Positions 43,834-55,970 are shown, counted from the first letter of the stretch. The stretch: DNA of 64,000 bases from Blepharisma stoltei (GCA_914767885.1 CAJZBQ010000045.1:647001-711000); one strand, 5' to 3'. Program-made: numbers and translations. The notes: generated by a model from the letters alone, not told the origin.

Positions 43834-46647
43834 ATGAATAAATGTTCTGGCGCGGGTATCGCATCAGTCCTCATATGCGGAACCCTCTACTTAGCTCTCG
43901 GACAAACCTTTCTCAGCAGTTTGGTTGCTTCTATAGCTTGTGCATTAGCTATAATAAAGCAAGGCAAATCATCTACGAATACAGAGATTTCAGTACCTAA
44001 AGTTCAAAAGGAAACATCTAATTTTGGGAACCAAACTGACTTAAAAGAATTTTTTACTCTTGAAACCCAAACTGAATATATCCCGAAACCATTGAATTTC
44101 TTTGAATGCCAAACAGAAAAAATTCAAATCTCAAATGCTTCATCCCAATCAGAAAAATCTGAGTTTAAATCAATTTCAAGCAGCTGCTCAATTGCTCCTA
44201 CAAAAAAACAGATGAAAAATGTATCAAGTCACACTGAAATTCATTCTAGAGATCAAAGCACAAATACAGCTGTGTTGGATTGCAAAGACAGAGAAGTCCA
44301 AGTATGGTGCATCCAAAATGATGTGGAAATCAATACAACTCAATCGCTAAATGGGCCAGTTCTTAAAAATAATGAAATTTCTATACAAACTGGAGTCAGC
44401 CAAATTGAGGAAGAAGAAAAAGAACCAGTCAGGGATAAGCCTAAACATTATGACTCTCCTTTGAAAATGGAAGAAAAAGCATATAGGCCTGAAATCTATC
44501 AGAAAGACGAAAAATTTAAAGAAGAAACCTACAGACCTCGAGCGAACTCAGAAGACGTTTTAGGACAAAGTGCAATGCTAGAAAATGAACTATACACAAA
44601 TGAATCAGATTCAGAGCAATCGTATAACAAAAAAGAAGAAATTGAATTCGAAAAGTCAATTTTAATGTGGAGCAAGCCTGCAATAATGATGCATGTAAGC
44701 TCAGTCACTCTTTCAGACGACAAACTGGTCAGCACTTTGCATATCAACATGCCTATGTCAAAACTCTCAAGAAGGCCTCTCTGCACTCTATTTTTGGCTC
44801 CTTATGAACTAGATTTTGTTGAAGTTTTTGGGCCTCAGTCATTTTCGCTTGACTATATTGATATCTACACTACAATTCCTCCAGTCCACAACTTGCTGAA
44901 CGACCCTGTGTTTGATAAAATATCATCATGGTACCTTGGAACCTATTTAAGTGATTTCATTATACTAGTCGTCGATTTCAGCCAACACCCTGATATCCAC
45001 CAAGACCCTCTTTTAACAAAATATTTTCTATTACTTAAAGAAATAGAAAGACCTATATATATTTTACATAAAGTATCCAGCACTATTTCATATGCATATT
45101 CCTTCAAAAGGGTAAATGAAATTATGGAATCTACATGGGAAAATGACAGAGTTGTCCTTCATGAAGAGTTAGGGGATAACATTGATAATAATAATGGCTT
45201 ATTAGTACAGATTAAGGAGCAGATGAGCGATAATTTGTTGGATCCAGATGCAGTGCTTGATTTAAGCGAAAAATTTAGGATAAGCTTTGACTCGATCTTG
45301 GAAAAAATGCTATCAATACAAAATAGCAGAAAAAGAGAACTGCTAGTGAATGGAGAAGTGTTCCAGGTGGAAGAAGGGCTTTGCTGCGCTTTACAGATGG
45401 AGCCTTCATGGTCGTGCATTGTGCGTGAACAATGAAGCCATAATTTGACGAGAAACACCATTTATTTAACTCCTGCAGAATATCATATTGATGAAGACAT
45501 TTCTTGTGAGTTGATTTCTCCTCATTATTCAAATATCTCTGATCATTTAGTAAAAGTAGGGATCGTAAGCAATGTCCCGGCAGAAAAATTAGGCTTCAAT
45601 TATTTGCAGACTTTGCACTCTTGCTTCACGCAGCATAAAGATGAAATTGCTTTAATAATCCCTTCATCGAAACAGCTTCTCATAAGCCAATTCAACCATA
45701 TAAACTCGTTGAAGTTTAACTTGGCCTTTCAGCATTTATTGCTTGACCAACTTTCTAATTGCTCAATTCTCAGCTTGTTTTACGATAAAGATGGCACAAT
45801 TAAAAATGTCAGTTATAGGGCTTAGGTCCTATATCTGAGCTCAGTGAGAGAAGTTCACGACTTCTTGAGAGTCTCAGCTCAAGAGAATGGGTCTAGACTA
45901 TGTCTGGTGTAGATTAATGAGGTTCTAATGGGCTTGGGACAGAAAAAAAAAATGACGGTTAGGCCGACCCACCTGCTGTTATTCAGAGCTGTGGTCCAAG
46001 CTTAAGCTAAGAAGTATGGGACTTGAAGAGCTATCATAAACTTAAACGATAAAGACAAATTAATTGAATCTGAAGACGGATTTGAAGGCTTAGCAAGAAT
46101 GCTGAAAGTTCATTATAAAGAAGGAAGCAAAAAGCCTATGATGGTTCTCCATCATTTTCCAAAGGAATCTGACAGCTCAGAGTATTTTTCGTTCTTTTTA
46201 AAGGCAACTGAAGACTTTTCTCATTTTCTATCAAAATGGGCCGGAATCGAAGTTTCAAAACAGTTATCTACCCATCAAAAAAACAACGAAGGAATTTATG
46301 CATTCGACCAAGATCTGCAGATTATACATAGGCTCATTGTTCCAAATGCACCTATAGGGTGGAACTGGTATAATGCAATTCTATATAAAATCATGCATAA
46401 TGCAGCCTTAAAGGACATTCAACTAAATATCAAAACTTTTGCCCAAAAATCCTTTTCAAGAGTATTGAAAGAAATGATAAAGATCTATGAATTTGATGAG
46501 CCAGTTATTCCTATTGCCCAATGCACCGATGGAGAGCCAAACCGCTTTCAGATAAAATTATTCACGAACTTGAGCCCATCATGGACACTGGAAAAAGTTG
46601 AAATTGCTCATGAGAGATTGGAAGAAAATAGAGATCCCAATGTTTAA
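43834..46647 (+). CDS. Large unknown protein with N-terminal membrane anchor
   Basis: A ~860-residue frame after removing the 216-bp segment 45816-46031 (removal gives VSY-IINLNDKDK). TGA at 45433-45435 is Trp. The N-terminus is a hydrophobic anchor (MNKCSGAGIASVLICGTLYL...). Residues ~55-260 are low-complexity and polar. The rest is a folded region with no recognised domain. It contains FLAPYELDFVEVFGPQ and DLQIIHRLIVPNAPIGWNW. TAA at 46645-46647. Unknown function. Confidence 0.7.
45816..46031. mobile_element. GC-rich TA-bounded insertion, 216 bp
   Basis: TA at 45816-45817 and 46032-46033, phases matching. Length is a multiple of 3. Ends TAGGGCTTAGGTCC and, inward from the right, TAGCTCTTCAAGTCC are similar. 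Unlike the AT-rich IESs it is GC-rich, so it may be a SINE-like element with TA ends. Confidence 0.6.
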
Positions 46648-46741
46648 ACTATCTTAATAATTATCATATGAATAGTAATGTCTTTATTATGCATTGAATA
46701 AAATATGTTGAAAATATTGATGGACTTATGACATAATAATT

Positions 46742-49700
46742 ATGGACGTAACTAAGATTTCTGAGCGCCTCCGAACCATAGTCAACTACGTAGCTGGGCA
46801 AGATATTAAGCTCACTGTAGATCCAGGACTTGTAGGAGCTAATGCTAAATACCTTGGCAGAGTCAGTTCTCTTCTCCCTGAAAGTCCATTAGATCAAGCA
46901 TTCGCAAACCAGTGGATTCACAGCATCTCAAGCACAACCCCATTTTTGTCGACCAAAGAAGGCATTGCAGCTTTTTCTGAAACATGCGAGAAACTCTTAC
47001 TCTCTCCAATCCCATAATTCTTTAACCATAACTTCCTCTGTAAGAGAGTAGAACTATTTTAAAATCTAACATTTTGGGAAATTAATCTCCGAAAATTATT
47101 TTTAACATAAGCATTTTATATAAAATATTTGTATATATAATAATAATCAATAAATTTTAAACGGTTTGCATTCTGAAACATAAAATTTAAAATTAAATTA
47201 CATTTTACTTTCAAAATTTTGGAAATATATTTTTTGACATTTCCGAAAACAAATTTTAAATATATATAACATGCAAATATTTCATTAATACTAAAAAATC
47301 ACAAATTTAAGCATAAATATTGATATATTTTCGATAATATCAGAAAAAATAGGATGATTGTTATAGAGGAATTAGCAAAAACTAAATCTTATGCTGTAGG
47401 AACTTCCCTCACAATTGTTGATTTATTAGTCACTGCAATTGGCATTGAGGCAGATCTTTTCAAATATCCACCCACCCAGCAAAAGAAGCTAGCCAAATAC
47501 TTAAACACTCTTAGAGCGGACAGTACCCTCAAACTCATTATTCCTGCAGCAGAAGCCCAAACAGGACAAGGAAGAAAGCAATTCATCATTCCAAATGGCA
47601 CAGGAGGAAGAACTCGAGTGGACTACATTTTAAGCAACTCAGACCTGGTCGGACAAATTGTGACTGTAAAAGGTTGGGCTAGAACCGTCAGAATCCAAGG
47701 GAATGGCAGCTTTGCATTTGTCGAAGTCAATGATGGCTCAACTGTAAAAGGCATCCAAGTCATTGTCAACAATGCTTTTCCAGACTTCTCTAACCTCAAA
47801 GGTACAGGGATTTCAGTATCTTGCAAAGGACTTTTAGTCGAAAGCCCAGGTGGTGAGCAAAGTGTTGAAATGCAAGTTCAAGACCCATCTCAGCACGAGT
47901 TCAAAATCATTGGAGACTGTGACCAAACTGCTTTCCCAATCTCCAAGAAGAACCACACCCCAGAATTTTTACGTGAAAATGCTCACTTAAGAACTCGCAC
48001 AAATTTAATTGGAGCCATTGCAAGAATAAGAAACGCCTTGGCTTTTGCAACTCACATGTTCTTTAACTCAAGAGGGTTCCTATATGTCCACACTCCACTT
48101 ATAACAGCTTCTGACTGTGAAGGTGCTGGGGAACTTTTCCAAGTTTCGACAATTCTTAAGTCAAAAGTTGCAGATATCAAGCAAAAAGATGGAATGGTTG
48201 ACTACTCACAAGACTTCTTTGGAAAGCCAGCATTTTTGACTTGCTCAGGACAGCTGAATGTTGAGGCCTATTGCTCCGCTTTATCCGATGTCTACACGTT
48301 TGGACCTACCTTCAGAGCAGAAAATTCGCACACCACAAGGCATTTATCAGAGTTCTGGATGATCGAGCCTGAAATGGCATGGGCTCAGCTTGAAGACAAC
48401 ATGGAATGCGCCGAAAGCTACTTGAAGTTCTGTCTTCAATATGCAATCGACAACTGCTATGCTGATCTCGAATTCTTCGACAAGTTCGTTGAAAAAGGCT
48501 TAATCGACAGACTCAGAAACGTCCTAGAAAAGCCATTTGCAAGAATTTCCTACACTGAAGCCGTTGACATTATCCATAAATGTGGAAAGCAGTTCAAGAT
48601 TATGCCACAATGGGGTGATGATTTGAACTCAGAGCACGAAAGATATATAGCTGAAGAAGTCATTAAAGGCCCTGTCATCGTGTTTAACTACCCTAAAGTA
48701 CTCAAGGCATTTTACATGAAAGTCAATGATGATGATGCTACTGTGCAAGCAATGGATATTTTAGTACCAAAGATTGGAGAAGTCATTGGAGGTAGTGTGA
48801 GAGAAGATAGACTGGAAAGACTTGACCAAATGATTCTTAACTTAACTTAACTTAACTTAATTATTCGGTGTTTAAGGTGTCTAGTGCTGCAGTCCTAAAA
48901 TGGAACTTTTAGCTAACTAGTGACGGCACGGAGCCATTTTGGAATCGTGGTGGTCAGCCCAACCAGCCAAGCCTTCTATCGACGCTTCACCCCTAGCCGC
49001 TGCACATCTCACCCGGCGCATTGCCGTCGCTCTGCCTTGACTCAGCTCCTGCGCGTGCTCCACCTAAGGGTCTTCTTTCCGTGGAGAAGTGCTGAGGGGT
49101 AAAACTCCGAGATCTTGAACGCACTGAGGAGCTGTTCCTTTGGTTATCCCCAAAGTTAAGATTAAGATTAAGATTACGCTGGGTATTTAAGGTCCCTACT
49201 ACGTCCGAGGTCGCATGCCACGGTTTCCCGTGTGGTGGCAGAGCGTTCACCAAGCCCGGGCCGAAACCCCCGGTTTCTCGGTAGAGGTATTGTCAAGGGC
49301 CGTCTCATACCGGCTTTGCTGACCACCTCCATTTCCAACTTGGATCGTCGCCTAAGTTTACGCCAACTCCGCTTCGTCGTCCGCCAGATCTGCCCATTGA
49401 AGGGCACCTTTTCAACTGGAGAGACCCCCGTTTTGGTGTCTAACTCGCCTCCCCTCTTTTCCGGTCATCCCGAGAAAGAACTCAACAGCTTTCGCCATTC
49501 GGGGCGAGCCACTAAAGCAGCTTAGGCAGGTAAGTCACCCTGCCTCATTTCGGGCACTCACTGGGCTGAGCGCTGCTGGCAAAAAGAAGTCACGAATAAC
49601 TGCCCATGGGTCTGGTCGCAAAAACAGCGGCTCTCGCGCTTAGGCCTCTCGCTTCGAGGTCCCAGACGTTGTTGGGCTAATTCCTGGCTCCAAAAACCAT

Positions 49701-50410
49701 GCCCGGGTATACATGGGTAACCACCACTGAGAGGGTGGGTCGGTCGCCATACGCCATTTTATGTATATTATCCCCAAAGTTAAACAGCTATTGCTGTGCA
49801 GAAGTTCTCAAGAGAAAAGCCAACTCCATAAATAAAATTCCATGAGGGAGAGAAAATTAGGGAGCTAATTTCTCTCGAACCGAATGCCATTTTTATTTAT
49901 GACCAAATGATTCAGTTCAAGAACTTGGATAAAGAAAGCTACTGGTGGTATAGAGATTTCAGAAAGTATGGAAGTGTACCTCATGCTGGATTTGGCTTAC
50001 TCCCCCCCTCCGTTAGCGAAAAAAAAATCTTGTTCGCTCACGGGTGGGGGTTAATTTTTTTTTTCTTAAAAAATTTATATAGAAATTTTTTTTTTCGAAA
50101 TTTAAAAATATCACAGCTTCGCAAAAATTGGAAAGCAATTATCAATTTAATTTGTAAAATTTATGATTTAAAACGCAATCTGTTTAAAATTAAACAGAAT
50201 TAGCTCGAGATTTCATGATAATAATTATCACTGATATATAAATTTTTTTCGCTCACAGAGGTGGTGGTTTTTTGGGGATTTTTCTAATGGTTTTGTTCGT
50301 TCACGGAGGGGGAGCTAGGGTTTGAAAGACTTGTCATGATGGTCACTGGAGTCGAAAACATCAGGGATGTCATCCCGTTCCCAAGATGGCCTGGACATGC
50401 TGAATTCTAA
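46742..50410 (+). CDS. NARS1: Asparaginyl-tRNA synthetase with four insertions
   Basis: Class II aminoacyl-tRNA synthetase that charges tRNA-Asn. An N-terminal GST-like domain (46742-46999 and after the IES) precedes the OB-fold anticodon domain ([20 protein letters not shown]) and catalytic domain with motif 2 ([21 protein letters not shown]) and motif 3 (GFGLGFERL). The gene is cut by a TA-bounded IES (46998-), a SINE-like insertion carrying a second one nested inside (48837-49899), an IES at 49998-50315 in the middle of motif 3, and an IES at the stop codon (50408-50611). Removing the IESs restores [11 protein letters not shown]. Stop TAA. About 535 residues. Essential gene. Confidence 0.93.
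46998..47372. mobile_element. IES in AsnRS N-terminal domain
   Basis: TA at 46998-46999. The right TA is 47364-47365 or 47373-47374; both keep the frame (EKLL-EELAKTK or [13 protein letters not shown]). Contains the inverted core word TTGCATTCTGAAACATAAAA. Assigned to family A with lower confidence. Confidence 0.72.
48837..49899 (-). mobile_element. SINE-like insertion (family 1) in AsnRS, 14-bp TSD
   Basis: TSD TGACCAAATGATTC at 48823-48836 and 49900-49913. On the minus strand it runs from the family 1 head (ATGGCATTCGG...) at the right to the (TTAAG)n tail at the left. Without the nested 608-bp insertion it is about 439 bp, like its two siblings. The duplicated codons are DQMIQ. Confidence 0.85.
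49160..49767 (-). mobile_element. Nested SINE-like insertion, 16-bp TSD
   Basis: A 608-bp insertion inside the AsnRS SINE-like element. TSD TTATCCCCAAAGTTAA at 49144-49159 and 49768-49783. Left end has a (GATTAA)n tail. Right end on the minus strand starts TACATAAAATGGCGTATGGCG. Very GC-rich. Confidence 0.85.
49998..50315. mobile_element. Family A IES inside AsnRS motif 3, 318 bp
   Basis: TA at 49998-49999 and 50316-50317. Removal gives GFG-L-GFERLV. Left end CTCCCCCCCTCCGTTAGCG with its inverted partner, right end inverse GTTCGTTCACGGAGGGGGAGC, core AAACAGAATTAGCTCGAGAT. Confidence 0.93.
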
Positions 50411-50611
50411 CTCCCCTTTATATAGGGACAAATATCGTAAAATTTCAATTTTTTGGTAAAATGATAAATTAAACATAAATAGTTAAAACCATGAACTTAA
50501 CGTGTAAATAGAATAATATTGACAAATTGAGCTCTTTAAATCAATAAATTTATAAAATAAATTTTTAAGTAATCCTATAAATTGGAACTTTTTTCCAATT
50601 TAATGGTGGAG
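50408..50611. mobile_element. Family B IES at the AsnRS stop codon, 204 bp
   Basis: TA at 50408-50409 (the TA of the stop TAA) and 50612-50613. Removal leaves TA followed by A, so TAA is re-formed. Ends CTAACTCCCCTTTATATAGG and inverse CCAATTTAATGGTGGAGTAA. Confidence 0.82.
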
Positions 50612-50709
50612 TAAGTAATATAGGCAATTCCTTTAATATATATATAGCCAAATAGTCACGCTGGAAAATTTGTAGAAAATTAGCTTAGACATATTTTAAG
50701 TGATGCATC

Positions 50710-51960
50710 TTAATTTTCATAGGAACGATAAGTCTCAATCAAATCAATAACTTCATGTGAAGCTTGATTAAATTCTTCAATCTCCACTCCTTCACTTAGA
50801 TATCAATGCAGAAAGGCATTTCTCCGCTTCATAAAATCGAAATCTTGGTGAATCCTATTTAAAATGTCCTTAAACCCTGTTGTATTTATCAATGAAGATG
50901 CTCCTCTCTTTAGCCCTCTTGGCTTAAACTCAGTCATTGAATATTTAATATTTTTTATCTCAATACCATTAACAAATGTCCCTTCTGAGCGAAAAAAATC
51001 TTCAATTTGTTGAGACTTCTCTTCAAAGCCTCTGAAGCAGCAAGCCATCGAAGTAATTCTATTGGTTTCTACGATTTCACACATAGCATTCTCTGACACA
51101 ATGTCTCTGAAAAAATCCTGAATTTCTCCAGAATGTCTCATACAGTTACATCTGCAAGTAAACGGTGAAAATCCAGGCACAAGAAAATTCATTGTTTCAA
51201 TAGGAGCAAGATTTTTCATCATCTTTTTCAAGTCTCCGTTTATCATACCCGGAAATCTAAAGGTAGATGTGGCTCCCCCTAATACTTGAGCTGCTAAATG
51301 ATTAATATCTCCATAGGTTGGGTTAGGAATTTTATACCTTTTAAGCAAAATTCTCATAAGTGACTCAATATCTATTGCGAAAATTAGATTGTCAGGCATA
51401 TGAAGAAAAGGAAAAGAAAGCACTACATTATAAGGCTCAACAACACAATCAGACACTTTTGGAGATGGAAAAACTGTCTGGAAGCAAAAGAGAATATCTG
51501 AGAACTCGTCTTTAAGAGTTTCAATAATTCTCGAAGTTAGCCCGCTTCCAGATCCACCGCCAAGACTGTGTGAGAACTCAAATGCCTGCAAGGAATCGCA
51601 GGCTTCTGCCTTAGCTCTTACAAGATCCCTTATATCATCATCTCCTTCTTTTCTGTAATATCCTTTTGCTCAATTTCATGAGTTCTCAATTTCTATAAAA
51701 TCTCTTTCATCATAATGATTTTTAAAATAAAATCCAGGGTTTAAAACCTCATTATACTTGCAGATCGATATATTCCGTGCTATATATTTTTGATCTTGTT
51801 TCTCCTCAAGATAAACCCCAATTTTTTCTTGGATATTTTCATTATTTACTTCTAATTTCCCATTTATATCAATAGAATATTCATCAAAAATATTTTCCCA
51901 ATTCAATTTCCCTAGCTGATTCCCACAATTTCCTACCTGAAGATGTAAAATTTCTCTCAT
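50710..51960 (-). CDS. Divergent beta-tubulin-like protein
   Basis: A 416-residue tubulin/FtsZ-fold protein. Start MREILHLQVGNCGNQLG keeps the beta-tubulin MREI leader. Later SHSLGGGSGSGLTS (the tubulin G-loop, GGGTGSG in most), PSPKVSDCVVEPYN, TYGDINHL and the AFLHWYLSEG tail follow. Three TGA codons encode Trp. The usual DLEPG(T)MD and GQSGAGNNWAKGH segments are replaced (IENSWNWAKGYY). It probably is a specialised or diverged tubulin. Stop TAA at 50710. Confidence 0.8.
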
Positions 51961-51974
51961 ATTAATTATTATAT

Positions 51975-54900
51975 TTATTTTTTCCTTCTTCGAACTAGCG
52001 CAGACTCCTTAGCTTTTTGAATTAATTCTTCAGCTCTTAAGCTAACATATGACCTGTCAGAAGTAATTGAGCTTCTCCTTGATGTTTCCCTCGAAGACTG
52101 CTCTCCAAAAATTTGGATTTTTTCTTCCTCTTCTTCATCCTCTGGTATTGTTGTCACAAAACTCTGCTCAGTTGACCCTTTAGAGCTCGACTTCTTATAA
52201 CCTTTTTTGCTTTTTGGTTTTCCCTTCTTATTGATATTAGTGATTTTATCTTCCACCATTTCAATTGAGCTCTCATTAAGATCCCCAGAAAACATCGGTA
52301 TGGACTTATAAGGCAAAATGAAATCAGAAAAAATATTTGTGGAGACTGCATCAGGCGGGACATCATTTCTGTCTAATTGATATATGTTGGGGTCAGGCCC
52401 TCCTCCGTATATGACGATATCATTTGTGACGAGCACTGCTGTGTAAAATCGTTTGGGTGGGATTGAACCTTCAACTTTGTATCTGCATCAATTCAAATTA
52501 TTGTGCGTTAGATTCAAACTTCATAAGATGCCTGTGCTTGGGACTTTTATTGCGTTTCCTCTGCTATCAACTGAATTCCCAACGTATTCGAAAATTGAGT
52601 TCTCAATTAGCAGTGCGGTATGCCCGTATACAGATCCAGGGGATCTGCTAAACTGAGGCAGTCTTTGCCATTCCCAAGTCAATAAATTAAGACGCCACAA
52701 GTCATCTAGCACAATTTCTGAGTTAACACCTCCATGCATATATAGCCAGCGGTTACTTCACACGACGAATATTTCATAACGACTATTTTTATTTGGCCTA
52801 TTTTTTTTTGTTTTATTTTTTTTGGCCTATTTTTTTTAACCTATTTTTTTTTGGCCTATTTTTTTTTGGCCTATTTTTTTTAGCCTATATATTTTTTAAC
52901 CTATTTTTTTTTTTAGCCTATTTTTTTAACCTATTTTTTTTTAGCCTATTTTTTTTTGGCCTATTTTTTTTTGGACTATTTTTTTTTGGCTATTTTTTTG
53001 CCTGGCCTCATTCATGAAGCTGCTGAGAGGACTAAAATCTTATTGAGAAACAGAGACTTTTCCTTACGCGATTAATATTGAGTAAATTTAAGTGGAAAAC
53101 TCCTAATTAAATCTAAAATTCTCGAAATTTTAAAAGCAAATAATTAGTATTCATTGAGTAAGAAATCTGTTAAGGGTGCATTTTTTGTTGGTTAAATCGT
53201 TTAAAACACATTAAAAAATTATATTAAAATAACTAGTATAGAATTATGCCCAAATATTAGTAAAAAATAGCTAAAAAATTGTCAAAAAAAAGCCAAAAAA
53301 ATAGGTCAAAAAAAAAAATAGGCTAAAAAAAAAAATAGGCCAAAAAAAATAGGTGAAAAAAAAAAATAGGCCAAAAAAAAATATTCCAAAAAAAATAGGC
53401 CAAAAAAAAAATAGGCCAAAAAATAGGCCAAAAAATAGGCCAAAAAAATAGTCGTTATGAAAATAGTCGTCGTGTGAAGATACGACAGCCAGCACTCGTT
53501 GTAAAACTCATAGAGCATGCAGGCCATAGCTATTCTCCCAACAGGCATAGGGCCATCATTAGTAGAAGTAGCTATTTTGGTCCATTTTGCGTCATCAATG
53601 CTGAACGACCAAACTTCATTGGTATAGCCTTCGATCGAGATGAAGCCGCCGATTACGACCATTTCATGCGTTGTCGGATGGATAAAGGCATAATGGCCTG
53701 CCCGTGCAGGAATTCTCTTTTTGCTTTTAGGTATGCTTCAGGTCATCGAGTTTATGTTCAGGACATAAATTTCCCCTGAGCATTCTTGAAGATTTCCTCC
53801 TCCATAATAAATTACAATGTTCTTTTCCTTATCATAAGCACAAGAATGGTAAGAGAGGGCTGGAGACTCTCCTTGATAGTCAATTTTTTCCCAAGCTTTT
53901 TCTTTATATTTGAATAGATATAAATCATTATTTACAACCCCCCTAGAGTCTCCTCCATGAATGACGATACCCCCTAAAGCTTCAATGTAGCAAGCAGTGT
54001 GTCCAACTCTTTCTGAAGGACAATTTCCGACTACTTTCAAGCATATCCATCTAAGCCCAATATTTGGGTTAAATGCATAAATATCTCCACTCAGAACAGA
54101 CCCTGTTTTCCCACCAATGTATATAATTGAGTCTCCTAGGCTAACTGATGCGAAGGAGACCCTTATTCCTGGCTTATTTCCTGTGCATTCCAGCTTGTGT
54201 CATATATATTGGTCATCAATTAGGTCTAATGAGTACGTAGAGTCGCTTTCTTCTGAGTAAGAGATTCCTCCATACACATAAAAGCTTCCAGAATCACAGC
54301 GGCTGAATCCATAGAGCTCGAGCTTATCAGGAATTGTCCCCAAAGTTGATATCACTTGCCATTCTCTTGTCTGAAGGCTTAATAAATAAAACTTTAACAC
54401 TGAAGACCCTAAGCAGTAAATGACTTTATTATAGATAACACAGTTCCAGCCTGTTCCTTTTGGCCTATCTTCCCCTACAGTATTTATTTGGTTCCATTGC
54501 CTAGCTTTGACGTCAAACGACCATAAATCATCTAAATATCTGTCTTCCCCTGACTCCGGATTCGTTCCATAGCCAGCTATAATGTACAAATGTGATTCAT
54601 TCATATCACCACACATCCCATATCTAGGTCATGGGACTTTGCGGGAATCTGAAACACATTCCCAATTATAAGTTCTAGTGTTAAATACATAAGTGTCATT
54701 ATAAAAGTTGTTTGTATGAGCCCCTCCGAATATTACGATCAAATGCTTTTCAACATATTTGATTACATGGAGATGCCTGGCTGAAGGTCTACTGGATAGT
54801 GATAATTCAGAGAATTTTTCTCAGGCATTTGCTTTTAAATCGAAAATCAAAAAGGAGTCCAAGTAGTTTCTCCCATCATATCCTCCGAAAATAAACAGCT

Positions 54901-54985
54901 TATCTTCTCCATAAGCAACTCCTAAGTTCATAGCTTTGGGTACTTCATAAGTATCATCTGGAATTTCAATTTTATGATAAGCCAT
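51975..54985 (-). CDS. Kelch-repeat protein interrupted by a low-complexity IES
   Basis: A beta-propeller of kelch repeats (GGYDGRNYLDSFLIFD, GGAHTNNFYNDTYVF, IIAGYGTNPESGEDRYLDDLW, YVYGGISYSEES, VIHGGDSRGVVNNDLYLF, IYYGGGNLQECSGEIYVL), usually protein-binding. Several Trp are TGA-coded. From ATG 54985 the frame runs to about 53490, is interrupted by 52743-53482, then continues through MHGGVNSEIVLDDLWRL and a Lys/Glu-rich tail to the stop at 51975. About 750 residues. Overlaps or abuts the tubulin gene (51960) with only 14 bp between. Confidence 0.8.
52743..53482. mobile_element. Low-complexity IES with inverted microsatellite arms
   Basis: Left end CTTCACACGACGAATAT and right end inverse (CGACTATTTTCATAACGACT) are inverted repeats. 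Left arm is a (GGCCTATTTTTTTT)n-like repeat (about 52790-53010), right arm its inverse (about 53280-53450), with a unique loop between. TAs flank it at 52743-52744/52754-52755 and 53481-53482. The exact frame-restoring pair is uncertain because GCTGGCT occurs at both sides. Confidence 0.65.
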
Positions 54986-55033
54986 GTTGATTTTTACTTA
55001 AATTTTAATTAGTCGCAGCTGTGTATGATTATA

Positions 55034-55933
55034 CTAAAAAATATAATCTTTTCGAGAGCTATCAGAGTCAATCGAAAACGAGCCCACTAAAAAGGTTTTG
55101 TTCACATTGAATGACCCATATGAGAAATCATGATCAGCGGTTGCAATAAACGTGTAATTTTTCATATGTACACTGCCTCTTATCTGGGCTAATTTTTCAG
55201 GACTTGCTCTGCAGTGCGTTTTTAGTGAGCTTTCTTGGTCTTCATCTTTACCCAAGTCTTCTAATGGGATGACATGGTTTTTGCTTGGCTTTTTTCTCAG
55301 CTCTTGTATAAACTCATAGGTAGTTTTGCCTTTGAACCCCAAATAGATGTGGATACCAATCAGGTATCCAATAGCCAAAAATACAGAGCCATTAATTAAA
55401 ATGTCGACAAATAAAACCGCAAAAATCAAGGATTCAGTTGATTTATCATCTAGCAGTCCATCTGAAAATCCTTGCCTTAGCACATAAATTTCAAATGATA
55501 GCAATACGGAAGTCCCGGCTTCCAGAGTTCAAATTAGCGCAATAAATTTCCAATAATTGGATTTTCCCACACAATTGTTCAGTCATTTGCAGTGATGGTC
55601 AAATCTATCAACACATCGATTGCAATGACCACAGTGCTTTGCTGATTCTGTCACGTAAATTTTGCATATTGTGCAAAAAAAGTTGATACTTGTATCCAAA
55701 GCTAAATCTTCAACGTTGATTGCTATTGTTGGATCTGAGCTAGTTGCTATATAGCCTTCAATTAGAACTGAAATATGAAAAGTATAAAATAAAACCAAAA
55801 ACAGGATAGCTAAGTCATTTGATAAGAAAAGTGAGACGCAGAGGATGCTGATCACTGTGTGAAGAATCATGAGGATTCATGAGGTAATTTGAAATAGATG
55901 AAAAGGCCTTCGAAAACCATTTTTCTTTGTCAT
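55034..55933 (-). CDS. DHHC palmitoyltransferase
   Basis: Membrane S-acyltransferase that palmitoylates proteins. Starts MTKKNGFRRPF. Has four hydrophobic segments. The cysteine-rich domain CTICKIYVTESAKHCGHCNRC...DRFDHHCKWLNNCVG holds the catalytic DHHC. Three Trp are TGA-coded, including the one right after DHHCK. TAA at 55034. About 299 residues, normal. Could act on the myristoylated/Cys proteins seen nearby (inference). Confidence 0.92.
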
Positions 55934-55970
55934 TGAATATTGATTTTTTTAAAAATATATATCCTATTCT

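Noticed and set aside
48920-49525. Several ORFs of 60-97 codons in the GC-rich block
   Set aside because: They lie in nested SINE-like insertions, differ between copies and match no family.
52793-53495. Phe/Leu/Gly-rich ORFs
   Set aside because: They are translations of the (GGCCTATTTTTTTT)n microsatellite arms of an IES.
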